The notes beneath the pieces are model-generated. The model made no database searches, had not been told where the DNA came from, and saw only the letters and a program-made list of their open reading frames with translations. A stretch of 45,438 nucleotides of DNA, from positions 1-45,438 of the forward strand of contig JAKSOV010000007.1 in NCBI GenBank assembly GCA_024405415.1, read 5' to 3'. Each line of letters opens with the position of its first letter. The first letter of the stretch is position 1. The translations under genes and the position numbers were made by a program. Of the stretch, positions 1 through 8,801 are shown in pieces. This DNA is from Akkermansia sp. (GTDB taxonomy: Bacteria; Verrucomicrobiota; Verrucomicrobiia; Verrucomicrobiales; Akkermansiaceae).

Positions 1-128
1 CCCCCCCCCCCCCCCCCCCCCCGCAAACAAGGAAAAAGGGGAAAGAAAAAAGAAAAAAAACAAAAAAGGAAAGTGGGGGCGCCCCGCCCCCCTTCTTTCC
101 CTTTCCCCCCCCCCCCCCCCCCCCCCCC
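1..128. repeat. Low-complexity poly-C and poly-purine stretch
   Basis: Positions 1-22 are all C and 105-128 are all C, with an A/G-rich stretch and a short GC-rich palindrome between them. No reading frame or RNA gene is visible. The complement would be long G runs able to form quadruplexes, but this kind of sequence at a window edge is also typical of a contig-end assembly artefact. It should not be treated as biology without read support. Confidence 0.6.
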
Positions 129-235
129 TGTCTCGGCGTAGGCAAAGACGAAGACAGATGGGCGTTTTGAGGGAAAAATGTAAGCCACGCGGGGCTGCCC
201 TGGCTGGGCTTGTGGAGCGCCTTAAGTAAAAAATA

Positions 236-286
236 TTGACTATTTTGTCCCATTTTGTTGACTTTTTGTCCCTAATAGAGTAGTAT
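236..286 (+). promoter_or_regulatory. Promoter of ietAS with a 22-bp spaced direct repeat
   Basis: TTGACT at 258-263, a 17-bp spacer and TAGTAT at 281-286 make a good sigma-70 type promoter, with transcription expected near 293 and a leader of about 23 nt before the ATG at 316. The -35 box is part of a direct repeat: TTGACTATTTTGTCCC (236-251) and TTGACTTTTTGTCCC (258-272), offset by 22 bp, about two helical turns. This could be an operator or a duplicated -35 region. Confidence 0.6.
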
Positions 287-315
287 CATAACACGCCTAG
301 CTTACCTCTCGTGCC

Positions 316-1347
316 ATGAAAAAGAAAGATGTTTTGAACTTAATTAGAAGTCATGTCGAACAAAATGATGTGGCGTTTAGAAATGCTGCGTACGTTATCG
401 CAGATGATTTTAAGGCAAATGGTGACATGGTGTTATCTGACTATATTAATGCGTTGATGTCAGATGCTAATGCTTTTGTTCCTCAAAGTTATATGGAACA
501 ACTTGAATTCGTTGAGCCTGTCATGGTTGATAGAAAACCGCTGTTTTTGCCAAACTCAATACATGAGGACATTGTCGGCTTATTAAATGCTTTAAATTAC
601 AATTCCGGCATTCACAAAATTTTATTTCATGGCTCTCCTGGCACTGGTAAAACAGAGACTGCGAAAAATTTAGCGCGCATTTTAAAGCGAGATTTATATA
701 TCGTTAAGTTCTCCTTGCTTATTGATAGCAAGTTGGGGCAGACTCAGAAAAATATTGTCGAGCTTTTTGATGAACTGGCGAATATGAGACAGCCTCAAGA
801 TGTTATTATTCTTTTTGATGAGATTGATGCAATAGCCCTTGATAGAACAAATTCAAGGGATATTAGAGAAATGGGGCGCGTGACTTCTACAATTTTAAAG
901 TCGTTGGACGAACTGAATGATAAGGTTATTCTCATCGCAACAACAAATCTGTTTTCTTGCTTTGATAGGGCATTGGTGCGCCGTTTTGATGCCGTCATAG
1001 ATTTTGATCGTTACGAGATGGAGGATATTTTGGAAATTGCGGAGCGCATATGTGGTGATTACCTCGCACGTGAGCCTAAATTGGGTAGAAATATGCGTTT
1101 GTTGAGAAAAATTGTTAATAAAATGAGCACTCCGCTTTCTCCAGCTGAGTTGGAAAATGCCATCAAGGTGGCAATAGGTTTTAGTAACAAAGAGAATAAG
1201 TTTGAATATTTGCAGAAACTTTTTAATAGAATCGTCTCGGTTGAGAGCAAAGACTATGCAGCAATGAAAGAAATGGGATTTACTCTAAGGGATATTGAAA
1301 TTTTGACAGGCGATTCCAAAAGTAAAGTCGGGAGGGAGTTGAAGTGA
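316..1347 (+). CDS. ietA: AAA+ ATPase of an IetAS-type defence pair
   Basis: This 343-residue protein is an AAA+ ATPase. Walker A is GSPGTGKT at residues 106-113, Walker B ends in LFDE (D168, E169), and an arginine-finger-like RRFD lies at 222-225. The first 100 residues are not recognised and may sense a target or partner. The stop codon overlaps the start of a subtilisin-like protease by one base. An AAA ATPase followed by a subtilase is the layout of IetAS, described first as a plasmid stability and incompatibility module and later as an anti-phage system. The ATPase presumably restrains or directs the protease; that is inference. The gene is clearly AT-richer than the core genes downstream of 10398, suggesting horizontal transfer. 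Confidence 0.78.
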   Translation: MKKKDVLNLIRSHVEQNDVAFRNAAYVIADDFKANGDMVLSDYINALMSDANAFVPQSYMEQLEFVEPVMVDRKPLFLPNSIHEDIVGLLNALNYNSGIHKILFHGSPGTGKTETAKNLARILKRDLYIVKFSLLIDSKLGQTQKNIVELFDELANMRQPQDVIILFDEIDAIALDRTNSRDIREMGRVTSTILKSLDELNDKVILIATTNLFSCFDRALVRRFDAVIDFDRYEMEDILEIAERICGDYLAREPKLGRNMRLLRKIVNKMSTPLSPAELENAIKVAIGFSNKENKFEYLQKLFNRIVSVESKDYAAMKEMGFTLRDIEILTGDSKSKVGRELK

Positions 1348-3608
1348 TGAGTAAGAGAAATAAAATTTTTACATTGGAGGGAAGATTGAGGCCTAAAGGT
1401 GCTCCCTTGGGGCGTCAACCATCCACTTTGCCTGAAAATGAGCGCATATCCTCACAGCACGTCCGTAGTCTGGCAGATATGTTGAAGTCTGTTTTGCAAA
1501 CGTGGGAAAAGAAGTCTTTGATTAATGGGGCTCTTATATCGGTTAAATATGATTGCGTTATAGCCAAGAGTAAAAGAGTTAGTGCGCTGTTTAAAGTAGA
1601 TTCGAGCAGTTCCTCTAACGATTCGATTCGTGGGGCAAAATTTATATATGATGAAAATGGTCCCAAGCACTTAATTACCCACTTTGTTCCGCTTTCTGTC
1701 CTGCGCGCGAATGTAGGCGAATTGTATATTACCGCTGATTACATCGATGAATTTGCAAATGGGGTTATCGATAAAAGTGCGCTTGGACGTTTGAGAATGA
1801 GAAATAAGTTCACATATCATAACTTGACTAAAAGCAAATTAATTAATTTGATTCTTGATACTCGTAGAGTAGAATCTTTTTATGTCGATTCTACTACATC
1901 TCCCGTTGATGGAGATTCTATTGTAACAATCTATCAGACAGGTAAAACTACCGATGAAATTTTGAAGTCTCTCGGAATTGATGCATGTAAGGTGAGAAAA
2001 TTGGATGAGACGACATTGCTCCTTTCTGCTCTTCAGTTGGAAAAAATGCAGAGTGAGGCACCATATCTTATTGCTATGCAAGTTCAAGATTTGGCTGAGC
2101 TCGAAGCGGAGTCGGAGGAAGACTATACATCAAAAGATGAAATGACCATCGAGGAACCGACAAATGAGCCAGTTGTAGGGGTTATTGATACTCTGTTCTA
2201 TGAGGAGGTTTATTTTAAAAAATGGGTGTCATTTGAATCATGTATCCATAAAGATATTCCTATTGAGTATAGAGATTATGTTCATGGAACGTGTGTGACA
2301 TCTCTTATCGTGGACGGCCCTAAACTTAATCCAAAATTAGAGGATGGGTGTGGCCATTTTAGAGTAAGGCATTTTGGAGTGGCTAAAGCTGGGCGATATA
2401 GTTCTTTCGAAATCCTAAAATCGATTAAACGTATTGTTGAGGAAAATAGAGACATTAAGGTATGGAACCTTTCGCTTGGTTCCGTCATGGAGATTCAGCG
2501 AAACTATATTTCGCCAATTGCTGCAGAATTAGACCGTCTTCAAGTAGATTGCGATGTTATTTTTGTAGTGGCGGGAACAAACAAAGAAAGGGTAAACGAT
2601 GAAAGTACCATGCGAATTGGTGCCCCAGCGGACTCATTAAATGCTCTTGTTGTCAATTCTGTTAATACTTGCGGAGCTCCTGCCGAGTACACGCGTGTTG
2701 GTCCTGTCCTTTCTTTCTTCCATAAGCCAGATGTAAGCTATTATGGTGGCACTCGGGATGAAAAGATGGAGACATATAGTCCGTATGGGCGAATGAGGCA
2801 AATGGGAACCTCTTTTGCAGCTCCTTGGATAACCAGAAAGTTGGCTTACCTCATTCACAAGATGCATCTGAGCAAGGAGGTGGCAAAAGCCCTGATAGTT
2901 GACTCCGCTGCTGGTTGGAGAATTAACTATGGGCGGATTAATGAGAAAGGGTATGGGGTGGTACCTATCCGTATATCCGATGTGCTTTCAACTTCTTCTG
3001 ATGAGATAAAGTTCATTTTTTCTGGTCGGACTTCTGCGTATGAGACATATACATACGATATTCCTGTGCCTGTAGCTGCGTTGGGCTACCCATATATTGC
3101 AAGGGCTACTTTGGCATATTCTCCGCAGTGTTCGAGAAATCAGGGTGTGGATTATACCAATACTGAGTTGGACGTACATTTTGGACCTGTGAAAGCAGGC
3201 CGCACCGGCAATCCTTGCATTGAGTCGGTCGATGATAATCATCAGGATGACCCAGAGGAGAAATGTCTATATGAAGGTAAAGCCCGAGAATATTATAGAA
3301 AATGGGATAATGTGAAGTGTATTTGCGATAAGACTACAGGGGAGTTTAGTCACAAGAAGTTCAGAAAAGATTATCTATGGGGAATGAGCCTGAAAATGAA
3401 AGAACGCTTAACTTCTGGAGAAAGACTCCCCCTTCCTTTTGCTGTTGTTGTTACATTGAAGGAAATTCGAGGTCGGAATAATTATGAAAAATTCGTGCAG
3501 CTGTGTCGCTTGAGAGGTTGGAATGTGAATGAAATCGATATTGATTTGAATAATCAGCTCTACCTTGAAGAAGAGGAAGATCTGGTGCTGGAGAGTGAGG
3601 ATATTTAA
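1347..3608 (+). CDS. ietS: Subtilisin-like serine protease of an IetAS-type defence pair
   Basis: This protein of about 753 residues carries the S8 catalytic triad in the usual order: Asp in GVIDTLF (D281), His in YVHGTC (H313) and Ser in GTSFAAP (S489). No signal peptide is visible, so it should act in the cytoplasm, unlike most subtilases. The first 280 and last 200 residues are unrecognised, and the C-terminus is acidic. The ATG at 1347 is preferred because GGAGGGAG at 1331-1338 lies 8 nt upstream; a GTG at 1344 in the same frame is possible. The one-base overlap with ietA implies translational coupling. In the IetAS model the protease is the toxic effector and the ATPase its control. An intact triad suggests it is active. 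Confidence 0.78.
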   Translation: MSKRNKIFTLEGRLRPKGAPLGRQPSTLPENERISSQHVRSLADMLKSVLQTWEKKSLINGALISVKYDCVIAKSKRVSALFKVDSSSSSNDSIRGAKFIYDENGPKHLITHFVPLSVLRANVGELYITADYIDEFANGVIDKSALGRLRMRNKFTYHNLTKSKLINLILDTRRVESFYVDSTTSPVDGDSIVTIYQTGKTTDEILKSLGIDACKVRKLDETTLLLSALQLEKMQSEAPYLIAMQVQDLAELEAESEEDYTSKDEMTIEEPTNEPVVGVIDTLFYEEVYFKKWVSFESCIHKDIPIEYRDYVHGTCVTSLIVDGPKLNPKLEDGCGHFRVRHFGVAKAGRYSSFEILKSIKRIVEENRDIKVWNLSLGSVMEIQRNYISPIAAELDRLQVDCDVIFVVAGTNKERVNDESTMRIGAPADSLNALVVNSVNTCGAPAEYTRVGPVLSFFHKPDVSYYGGTRDEKMETYSPYGRMRQMGTSFAAPWITRKLAYLIHKMHLSKEVAKALIVDSAAGWRINYGRINEKGYGVVPIRISDVLSTSSDEIKFIFSGRTSAYETYTYDIPVPVAALGYPYIARATLAYSPQCSRNQGVDYTNTELDVHFGPVKAGRTGNPCIESVDDNHQDDPEEKCLYEGKAREYYRKWDNVKCICDKTTGEFSHKKFRKDYLWGMSLKMKERLTSGERLPLPFAVVVTLKEIRGRNNYEKFVQLCRLRGWNVNEIDIDLNNQLYLEEEEDLVLESEDI

Positions 3609-3634
3609 GATTTTAACACGCTAGGGCTTTCTGC

Positions 3635-3663
3635 TTGTCGGAAAGGGAAAAATTTGCTATAAG
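3635..3663 (+). promoter_or_regulatory. Leaderless-type promoter of the type III mod gene
   Basis: TTGTCG (3635-3640), a 17-bp spacer and TATAAG (3658-3663) lie so that only 6 nt separate the -10 box from the ATG at 3670. Transcription would begin at or next to the start codon, giving a leaderless mRNA. No Shine-Dalgarno sequence is visible. Confidence 0.55.
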
Positions 3664-3669
3664 AACATC

Positions 3670-5199
3670 ATGCCTATCCTGCATTGGTTAAACCGAGATG
3701 AGTCTCTGACTATTGCTGACAAAACGCCTTATCGGGTGCTTGAAGAGGTGCCGTCATTGTCCAGAGGTGAGGTGGGTACGCAGAATATGCTGGTACAGGG
3801 GGATAACCTTGACGCGCTGAAGTCGTTGCTGCCGTATTATGCGGGGCAGGTGAAGTGTATCTACATTGACCCGCCGTACAATACGGGGCATGCGTTTGAG
3901 CATTATGATGACAATGTGGAACATTCTACATGGTTGTCTCTGATGGTGCCGCGGCTGACTCTACTTCGTGATTTTTTGTCGGAGGAAGGTTCTATATGGA
4001 TATCGTTGGATGATGACGAATTTCACTATGTGAAAGTTGTTTGTGACGAAATTTTTGGGAGAAACAATTTTGTGGCTACGAATATCTGGCAGAAGAGAAC
4101 ATCTCCTGATATGAGAGCATCGTTGAGCGATGCGCACGAGTATGTGTTAACGTATGCTAGGAATAAAGCTGCATTTAAATCGGCTATCAATAAATTGCCT
4201 CTTAGTGAGGAGCATGAAAAGAATTTTAAGAATCCAGACAATGACCCGCACGGGCCATGGACTTCAACCGATTATACAGCGCAGGGATATCGTCCGAATC
4301 AGATGTATGAAATCGTGACCCCATCTGGTGCAGTATATACTCCTCCAACTGGTAAATGCTGGAAGAATATTGAATCTGTTTATTTGGCTCAAAAAGCTGA
4401 GGGCCGTTTTTGGTTCGGGCGTGATGGCTCTGCTATGCCCCGGCGCAAAACGTATTTGTCTGAACGTGAAGGTTTGGTGCCGTGGACATGGTGGACGAAT
4501 AAAGAAGTTGGACATTATCAGGAGTCGAAGAAAGAAATTGTTGCCTTGTTTGGGGTGGATAATGTTTTTGAAACTCCCAAACCTGAGCGTCTTATTAAAC
4601 GAATTATTGAATTGTCAACAAACTCTGGCGATTTGGTAATGGACTCCTTCCTTGGTTCAGGTACTACCGCAGCGGTGGCGCACAAAATGGGGCGTCAATA
4701 CATCGGTATTGAGATGGGCGACCATGCGGTGACGCATTGTGTTCCCCGCTTGGAAAAGGTCATTGAGGGTGAGCAAGGCGGTATTTCTAAGAGTGTCGGT
4801 TGGCAGGGTGGCGGAGGCTTCCGTTTCTACCGCTTGGGTGAAACTGTGTTTGATGAGTATGGGGAGATTAATCCCGATATTTCATTTGAAGCCTTGGCTT
4901 CCCATATTTGGTTTACGGAAACATACCAGCCCCGACAGCTTGGCGCACCTCTTTCAACGTGTTTGGGTGTGCATCAGCGCACAGCGTTCAGCCTCTTGTA
5001 CAATGGTGTGCTGAAAGATAGAAGTGTGTCCGGCGGTAATGTACTGACTCGTAAAACGCTCTCGATTATTTTGGAGGATATCGGTGAAGCCGAGTATGAT
5101 AAAATCGTGGTTTACGGGGAAAGTTGCCGATTGAGCCCCGCAACGCTGCAAGAATATCGCATCGTTTTCAAACAAACGCCGTATGATGTGCGGTCTTAA
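3670..5199 (+). CDS. mod: Type III restriction-modification methyltransferase (Mod)
   Basis: This 509-residue DNA adenine N6-methyltransferase has the beta-class order: catalytic DPPY at residues 67-70 (in IDPPYNTG) comes before the SAM-binding motif FLGSGTT at 327-333. The stretch between them, with many aromatic residues, should hold the target-recognition domain. It would methylate one strand of a short asymmetric site and serve as the specificity subunit for Res, encoded 12 nt downstream. At 509 residues it is somewhat shorter than many Mod proteins (about 600-650). No phase-variable simple repeat is visible in the gene. The recognition site cannot be read from the sequence. Confidence 0.9.
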   Translation: MPILHWLNRDESLTIADKTPYRVLEEVPSLSRGEVGTQNMLVQGDNLDALKSLLPYYAGQVKCIYIDPPYNTGHAFEHYDDNVEHSTWLSLMVPRLTLLRDFLSEEGSIWISLDDDEFHYVKVVCDEIFGRNNFVATNIWQKRTSPDMRASLSDAHEYVLTYARNKAAFKSAINKLPLSEEHEKNFKNPDNDPHGPWTSTDYTAQGYRPNQMYEIVTPSGAVYTPPTGKCWKNIESVYLAQKAEGRFWFGRDGSAMPRRKTYLSEREGLVPWTWWTNKEVGHYQESKKEIVALFGVDNVFETPKPERLIKRIIELSTNSGDLVMDSFLGSGTTAAVAHKMGRQYIGIEMGDHAVTHCVPRLEKVIEGEQGGISKSVGWQGGGGFRFYRLGETVFDEYGEINPDISFEALASHIWFTETYQPRQLGAPLSTCLGVHQRTAFSLLYNGVLKDRSVSGGNVLTRKTLSIILEDIGEAEYDKIVVYGESCRLSPATLQEYRIVFKQTPYDVRS

Positions 5200-5211
5200 T
5201 CCTTTTCTGCC

Positions 5212-7836
5212 ATGCAACTGAAAACTTACCAGCAAGAAGTTTTGGAAACGTTGAAGCGTTTCTTTACTTTGGCGCGTCTAAAAGATCATGAGACCGCATA
5301 CGACGAAATTACCGCAGAGCCTGATTTGAAAGCTCGACTCGGTAAGTTTCGCCACTATGATACATGGGCAAGTATTGCGGATGTGCCGCGTGTTTGTGTG
5401 AAAGTGCCGACCGGTGGCGGTAAAACAATCTTGGCCGCGCACGCTATTCGTGTGGCTGCGGAAACATGGATGGATGAGGAATATCCCATTGTTTTGTGGT
5501 TTACCCCATCGGACACGATTCGCAAGCAGACGGCGCATGCGTTGCAGAATCCTCGCCACCCCTACAGAAAGGCCTTGGATGAACAGTTCGGGGGAAGAGT
5601 GCGCGTGTATGATATTGACGAAAAATTCCAAATTACCCCGCAGGATATTCGCGAGCATTTGTGCATTGTCGTGTCTACTGTACAATCGTTCAAACAGTCG
5701 GACACTGGGAAATACAATGTGTACAAGCACAATGAAAACTTGGAGAGTCACTTCACCCATATTCAGGTGACTCCCCAAATGGAAAGGGATGAGAAGGGGA
5801 ATGTGAAGTTTTCTTTCGCTAACCTCCTGATGGCGCATCGTCCTCTCATGGTGATGGACGAGGCTCATAATGCCGTTACCAACTTGTCCGAGGTGATGCA
5901 GGCAAGATTGTATCCCTCCGCTATCATTGAGCTTACCGCTACGCCGCGTTTGAGAAATAACACGTTGTACAATGTGTTTGCCTATGAGCTCAAACAGGAG
6001 GCCATGATTAAGCTGCCCGTCATGCTGGTCGAGCATGAGGATTGGTCGCAGTGCGTGGTGCAGTCTGTCGCTAAACAGGCTGAACTGGAGCAAATGGCCG
6101 CACACGAGCGGGATTACATTCGCCCGATTGTGCTTTTCCAAGCTCAGGCGCGCGGCGCGGAGGATGCCGTGACGTGTGATGTCCTGAAAAGCTATCTGAC
6201 GGATGAGCTGGGGATTCCCGAGAATCAGATTGCCGTGGCAACGGGCGAACAGCATGAGCTGGATGATGTTGATATGTTTGACCGCTCGTGTCCCATTCGC
6301 TATGTCATCACAGTACAGGCTTTGAAGGAGGGCTGGGATTGCTCATTTGCCTATGTGCTTTGTTCTGTTGCCAACTTGAAGAGCGCGACAGCTATTGAAC
6401 AGCTCTTGGGTCGCGTGCTGCGTATGCCCTATGCACAGGCGCGCAAGGAAGATGCGCTGAATCGTTCCTACGCATTTGTGAAATCTAAGCATTTCGGCGA
6501 AGCCGCAGAAGAACTGGTGGCTCGTCTGAAACAGGGCGGCTTTGAGGATTCGACGGCAGAAGATGCTGTCGTGGAGCAAAAGCCTGTGGAGGATTTGCCC
6601 TTGTTCCGTTCTGTCACAACGGTGACGATTGAACAGGAGGATGGCGAGGGGGATTTGGTGTTGGCTGATGCGGATATACCTGCTTCCATCATCGTGACAG
6701 AGGAAGAAAACGGCGCAACTTCGTATACGTTCACCAAAGAAACAACGGAAGCTGATGTGGAGAAGCTGTGTTCCGTGCATACATCGGAGCAGGCCAAGGC
6801 TAAAATCAAGCAGGGATTCCAAGTGTACCGCAAGGCATACACCGCAGTTCACCCGGAGCCTGTGCAGTCTCCTGCTGCCGTCGGACAGGAGTTCTCCGTC
6901 CCCCGACTCATGGTGAATGTTCAGGGTGAGCTGTTCCCTGCTGAAACTGATGCCCTTTTTGAACGCTGTGAGTGGGATTTTGCCGAATGGGTGTCTTGCC
7001 AGCTTTCGGAAGAAGAGTTCAATATCGTCACAGAAGGTAATGCTTTCCGCGTTGATGTGGAAGGGCAGACGGTGAAGTATACGATTGCCGCTCAGCCTGA
7101 TTATTTGCCCGGTTATGAGAGCGAGCCGTTCACGCCGGAGATGCTGACGAAGTGGCTTGTCCGCAAGGTGAAGCAAGATGATGTCTCACACTCTGTGTTG
7201 CTGCGTTGGGTTTCTGACGCAGTGCATTATCTGACTGTATCGCGCTCCTTGCCGATGGAAGGCTTGTATTTGAACCGCTTCCGCATTATGGACAGGCTAC
7301 TCGCCCATATCAAGGAGGGGCGAAATAAAGCCAAGGCTCAATGCCACCAAATGCTGTTCAATGACATGGAGGATGTGCAGGTGTTTGCTGGTGCAGAATT
7401 GAAATTCTTTGAGTCCATGTACGATGGCGAGAGTTTTTTCAAAGGCTCTTACCAGTTCTCAAAGCATTACACGGGGCCGAACAAAGTACCGGCTTTCGAT
7501 GGTAACGAGGGCGAGGAGTTCCGCTGCGCTCAATATCTGGATGCCATGCCGGAGGTGAAATACTGGATTCGCAATGTCGCCAAGCACCCGCATTCATTCT
7601 GGCTACCGCTCGCGCATGCCCGCTTCTATCCCGATTTCATTGCACAGCTCACGGATGGCCGTATCTTTGTTGTGGAATACAAGGGTTCCCACCTTGCCGG
7701 CAATCAGGATAGTGCCGAGAAACGCCTCATCGGTGAACTCTGGGCGAAGAAGAGTGGTAACATTTTCCTGATGGCTGAGAAAACAAAGAATGGATTGAAT
7801 ACGCAGCAGCAGTTGAGGAAGTTTATGAGTCTGTGA
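5212..7836 (+). CDS. res: Type III restriction endonuclease subunit (Res)
   Basis: This 874-residue protein couples an SF2 helicase-like motor to a C-terminal nuclease. Walker A is PTGGGKT (66-72), the DEAH box is D216-H219, and a motif VI-like QLLGRVLRMP follows in the second RecA domain. Near the C-terminus, YPDF (D808) followed by VVEYK (E822, K824) fits a PD-(D/E)XK nuclease core. Res needs Mod for DNA recognition and cuts after ATP-dependent communication between two inversely oriented unmethylated sites. It follows mod by 12 nt, so the two are co-transcribed. All key motifs look intact, so the system is probably functional. Confidence 0.9.
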   Translation: MQLKTYQQEVLETLKRFFTLARLKDHETAYDEITAEPDLKARLGKFRHYDTWASIADVPRVCVKVPTGGGKTILAAHAIRVAAETWMDEEYPIVLWFTPSDTIRKQTAHALQNPRHPYRKALDEQFGGRVRVYDIDEKFQITPQDIREHLCIVVSTVQSFKQSDTGKYNVYKHNENLESHFTHIQVTPQMERDEKGNVKFSFANLLMAHRPLMVMDEAHNAVTNLSEVMQARLYPSAIIELTATPRLRNNTLYNVFAYELKQEAMIKLPVMLVEHEDWSQCVVQSVAKQAELEQMAAHERDYIRPIVLFQAQARGAEDAVTCDVLKSYLTDELGIPENQIAVATGEQHELDDVDMFDRSCPIRYVITVQALKEGWDCSFAYVLCSVANLKSATAIEQLLGRVLRMPYAQARKEDALNRSYAFVKSKHFGEAAEELVARLKQGGFEDSTAEDAVVEQKPVEDLPLFRSVTTVTIEQEDGEGDLVLADADIPASIIVTEEENGATSYTFTKETTEADVEKLCSVHTSEQAKAKIKQGFQVYRKAYTAVHPEPVQSPAAVGQEFSVPRLMVNVQGELFPAETDALFERCEWDFAEWVSCQLSEEEFNIVTEGNAFRVDVEGQTVKYTIAAQPDYLPGYESEPFTPEMLTKWLVRKVKQDDVSHSVLLRWVSDAVHYLTVSRSLPMEGLYLNRFRIMDRLLAHIKEGRNKAKAQCHQMLFNDMEDVQVFAGAELKFFESMYDGESFFKGSYQFSKHYTGPNKVPAFDGNEGEEFRCAQYLDAMPEVKYWIRNVAKHPHSFWLPLAHARFYPDFIAQLTDGRIFVVEYKGSHLAGNQDSAEKRLIGELWAKKSGNIFLMAEKTKNGLNTQQQLRKFMSL

Positions 7837-7877
7837 TTGATTGTGTTTGTTATTGTATTACAAAATAATAATGTTTG

Positions 7878-8801
7878 ATGTTTGTTGTCCAAATTGGTAT
7901 GGTGGCAAACATGTCATTAGTTGATGATTTGTCTGGTTTAGCATTGGAGAGATTTAGCGAGGCTGATGTTGCTATGGCACCTGGTCGGTCTTGCGCAGGC
8001 GTAAGTTTGGAATCGTGCTTGAGTTGCTTAAAACATGTGCATTTTGGTGACGCCCACCAGCAAAAATATTGGTGTAATAAGATGATAGATCTGTATGTGC
8101 CACAGTTCATATATGCATATGCTAGTGAAATTTATTATGCATTAGAAAAATTATATTGCGGACATGCTCCAACACAAATCAAAGTTGTTTCTATTGGTTG
8201 TGGCGCTGCCCCGGATTTGTTGGCATTAGAGAAAATGAATAGTGAGAAGAACATTGGGTTTGAATATATTGGCATTGATTTAAACGAATACTGGGAACCA
8301 TATCATAGAGTAATTAATGATTCATCACTGAATGCATGTGTGTATCACGCAGATATTTGCTCTTTGAGTGAGAGCTTACAGGAGCAGCTTAAATCATGTG
8401 ACTTGCTAATACTACAGTATTTCTTATCTGCAGTATTCGATAAAGTAACAAGGCGTGTCCCTGAGGAGATTATAAATGCTATATATAAGTCTGTTGTTCA
8501 TTATATGCCTGAAGGCTCCGCTGTCATAGTTAACGATTTGAACAGCGATTATATGGGAAGACCACAATGGGATGCGATATTTTCATGTGATGGGGTGAAT
8601 CGAACTTTCCAACGAGAGGACTTTTGTTTTGATAAGAAGTCTGCAAATGGTTATACTCCTTATGGGAAGGTCTTGAAGCATTACCCTCATGCTTTTTGGA
8701 CTTCTCCTATACCTGTCTGCTTTAATATTTCTGATGCCGTTAAGTCTCGATTTGACCCTCACATGTATTGTAGAAGTTGTTTTTCCCTCTATAGAATATG
8801 A
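7878..8801 (+). CDS. SAM-dependent methyltransferase-like protein paired with a DUF1848 protein
   Basis: The protein has about 307 residues. A glycine-rich SAM-binding motif SIGCGAAPD (G107-C108-G109) is followed by GIDLNEY with an acidic residue (D134) at the end of strand 2, as in class I methyltransferases. The N-terminal 80 residues contain several cysteines (SCAGVSLESCLSCL), and the C-terminus ends in YCRSCFSLYRI, a possible metal site. No DNA methyltransferase motif such as DPPY is present, so the substrate may be RNA, protein or a small molecule. The ATG at 7878 is favoured by a TAATAA box at 7866-7871, 6 nt upstream; ATGs at 7899 and 7911 are alternatives. The stop overlaps the next start by 4 nt (ATGA), showing tight coupling. 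It is AT-rich like the rest of the island. Confidence 0.6.
   Translation: MFVVQIGMVANMSLVDDLSGLALERFSEADVAMAPGRSCAGVSLESCLSCLKHVHFGDAHQQKYWCNKMIDLYVPQFIYAYASEIYYALEKLYCGHAPTQIKVVSIGCGAAPDLLALEKMNSEKNIGFEYIGIDLNEYWEPYHRVINDSSLNACVYHADICSLSESLQEQLKSCDLLILQYFLSAVFDKVTRRVPEEIINAIYKSVVHYMPEGSAVIVNDLNSDYMGRPQWDAIFSCDGVNRTFQREDFCFDKKSANGYTPYGKVLKHYPHAFWTSPIPVCFNISDAVKSRFDPHMYCRSCFSLYRI

Noticed and set aside
3670-5199. Orphan CcrM- or YhdJ-like regulatory methyltransferase
   Set aside because: A complete Res gene with helicase and nuclease motifs follows 12 nt downstream, so a type III system fits better.
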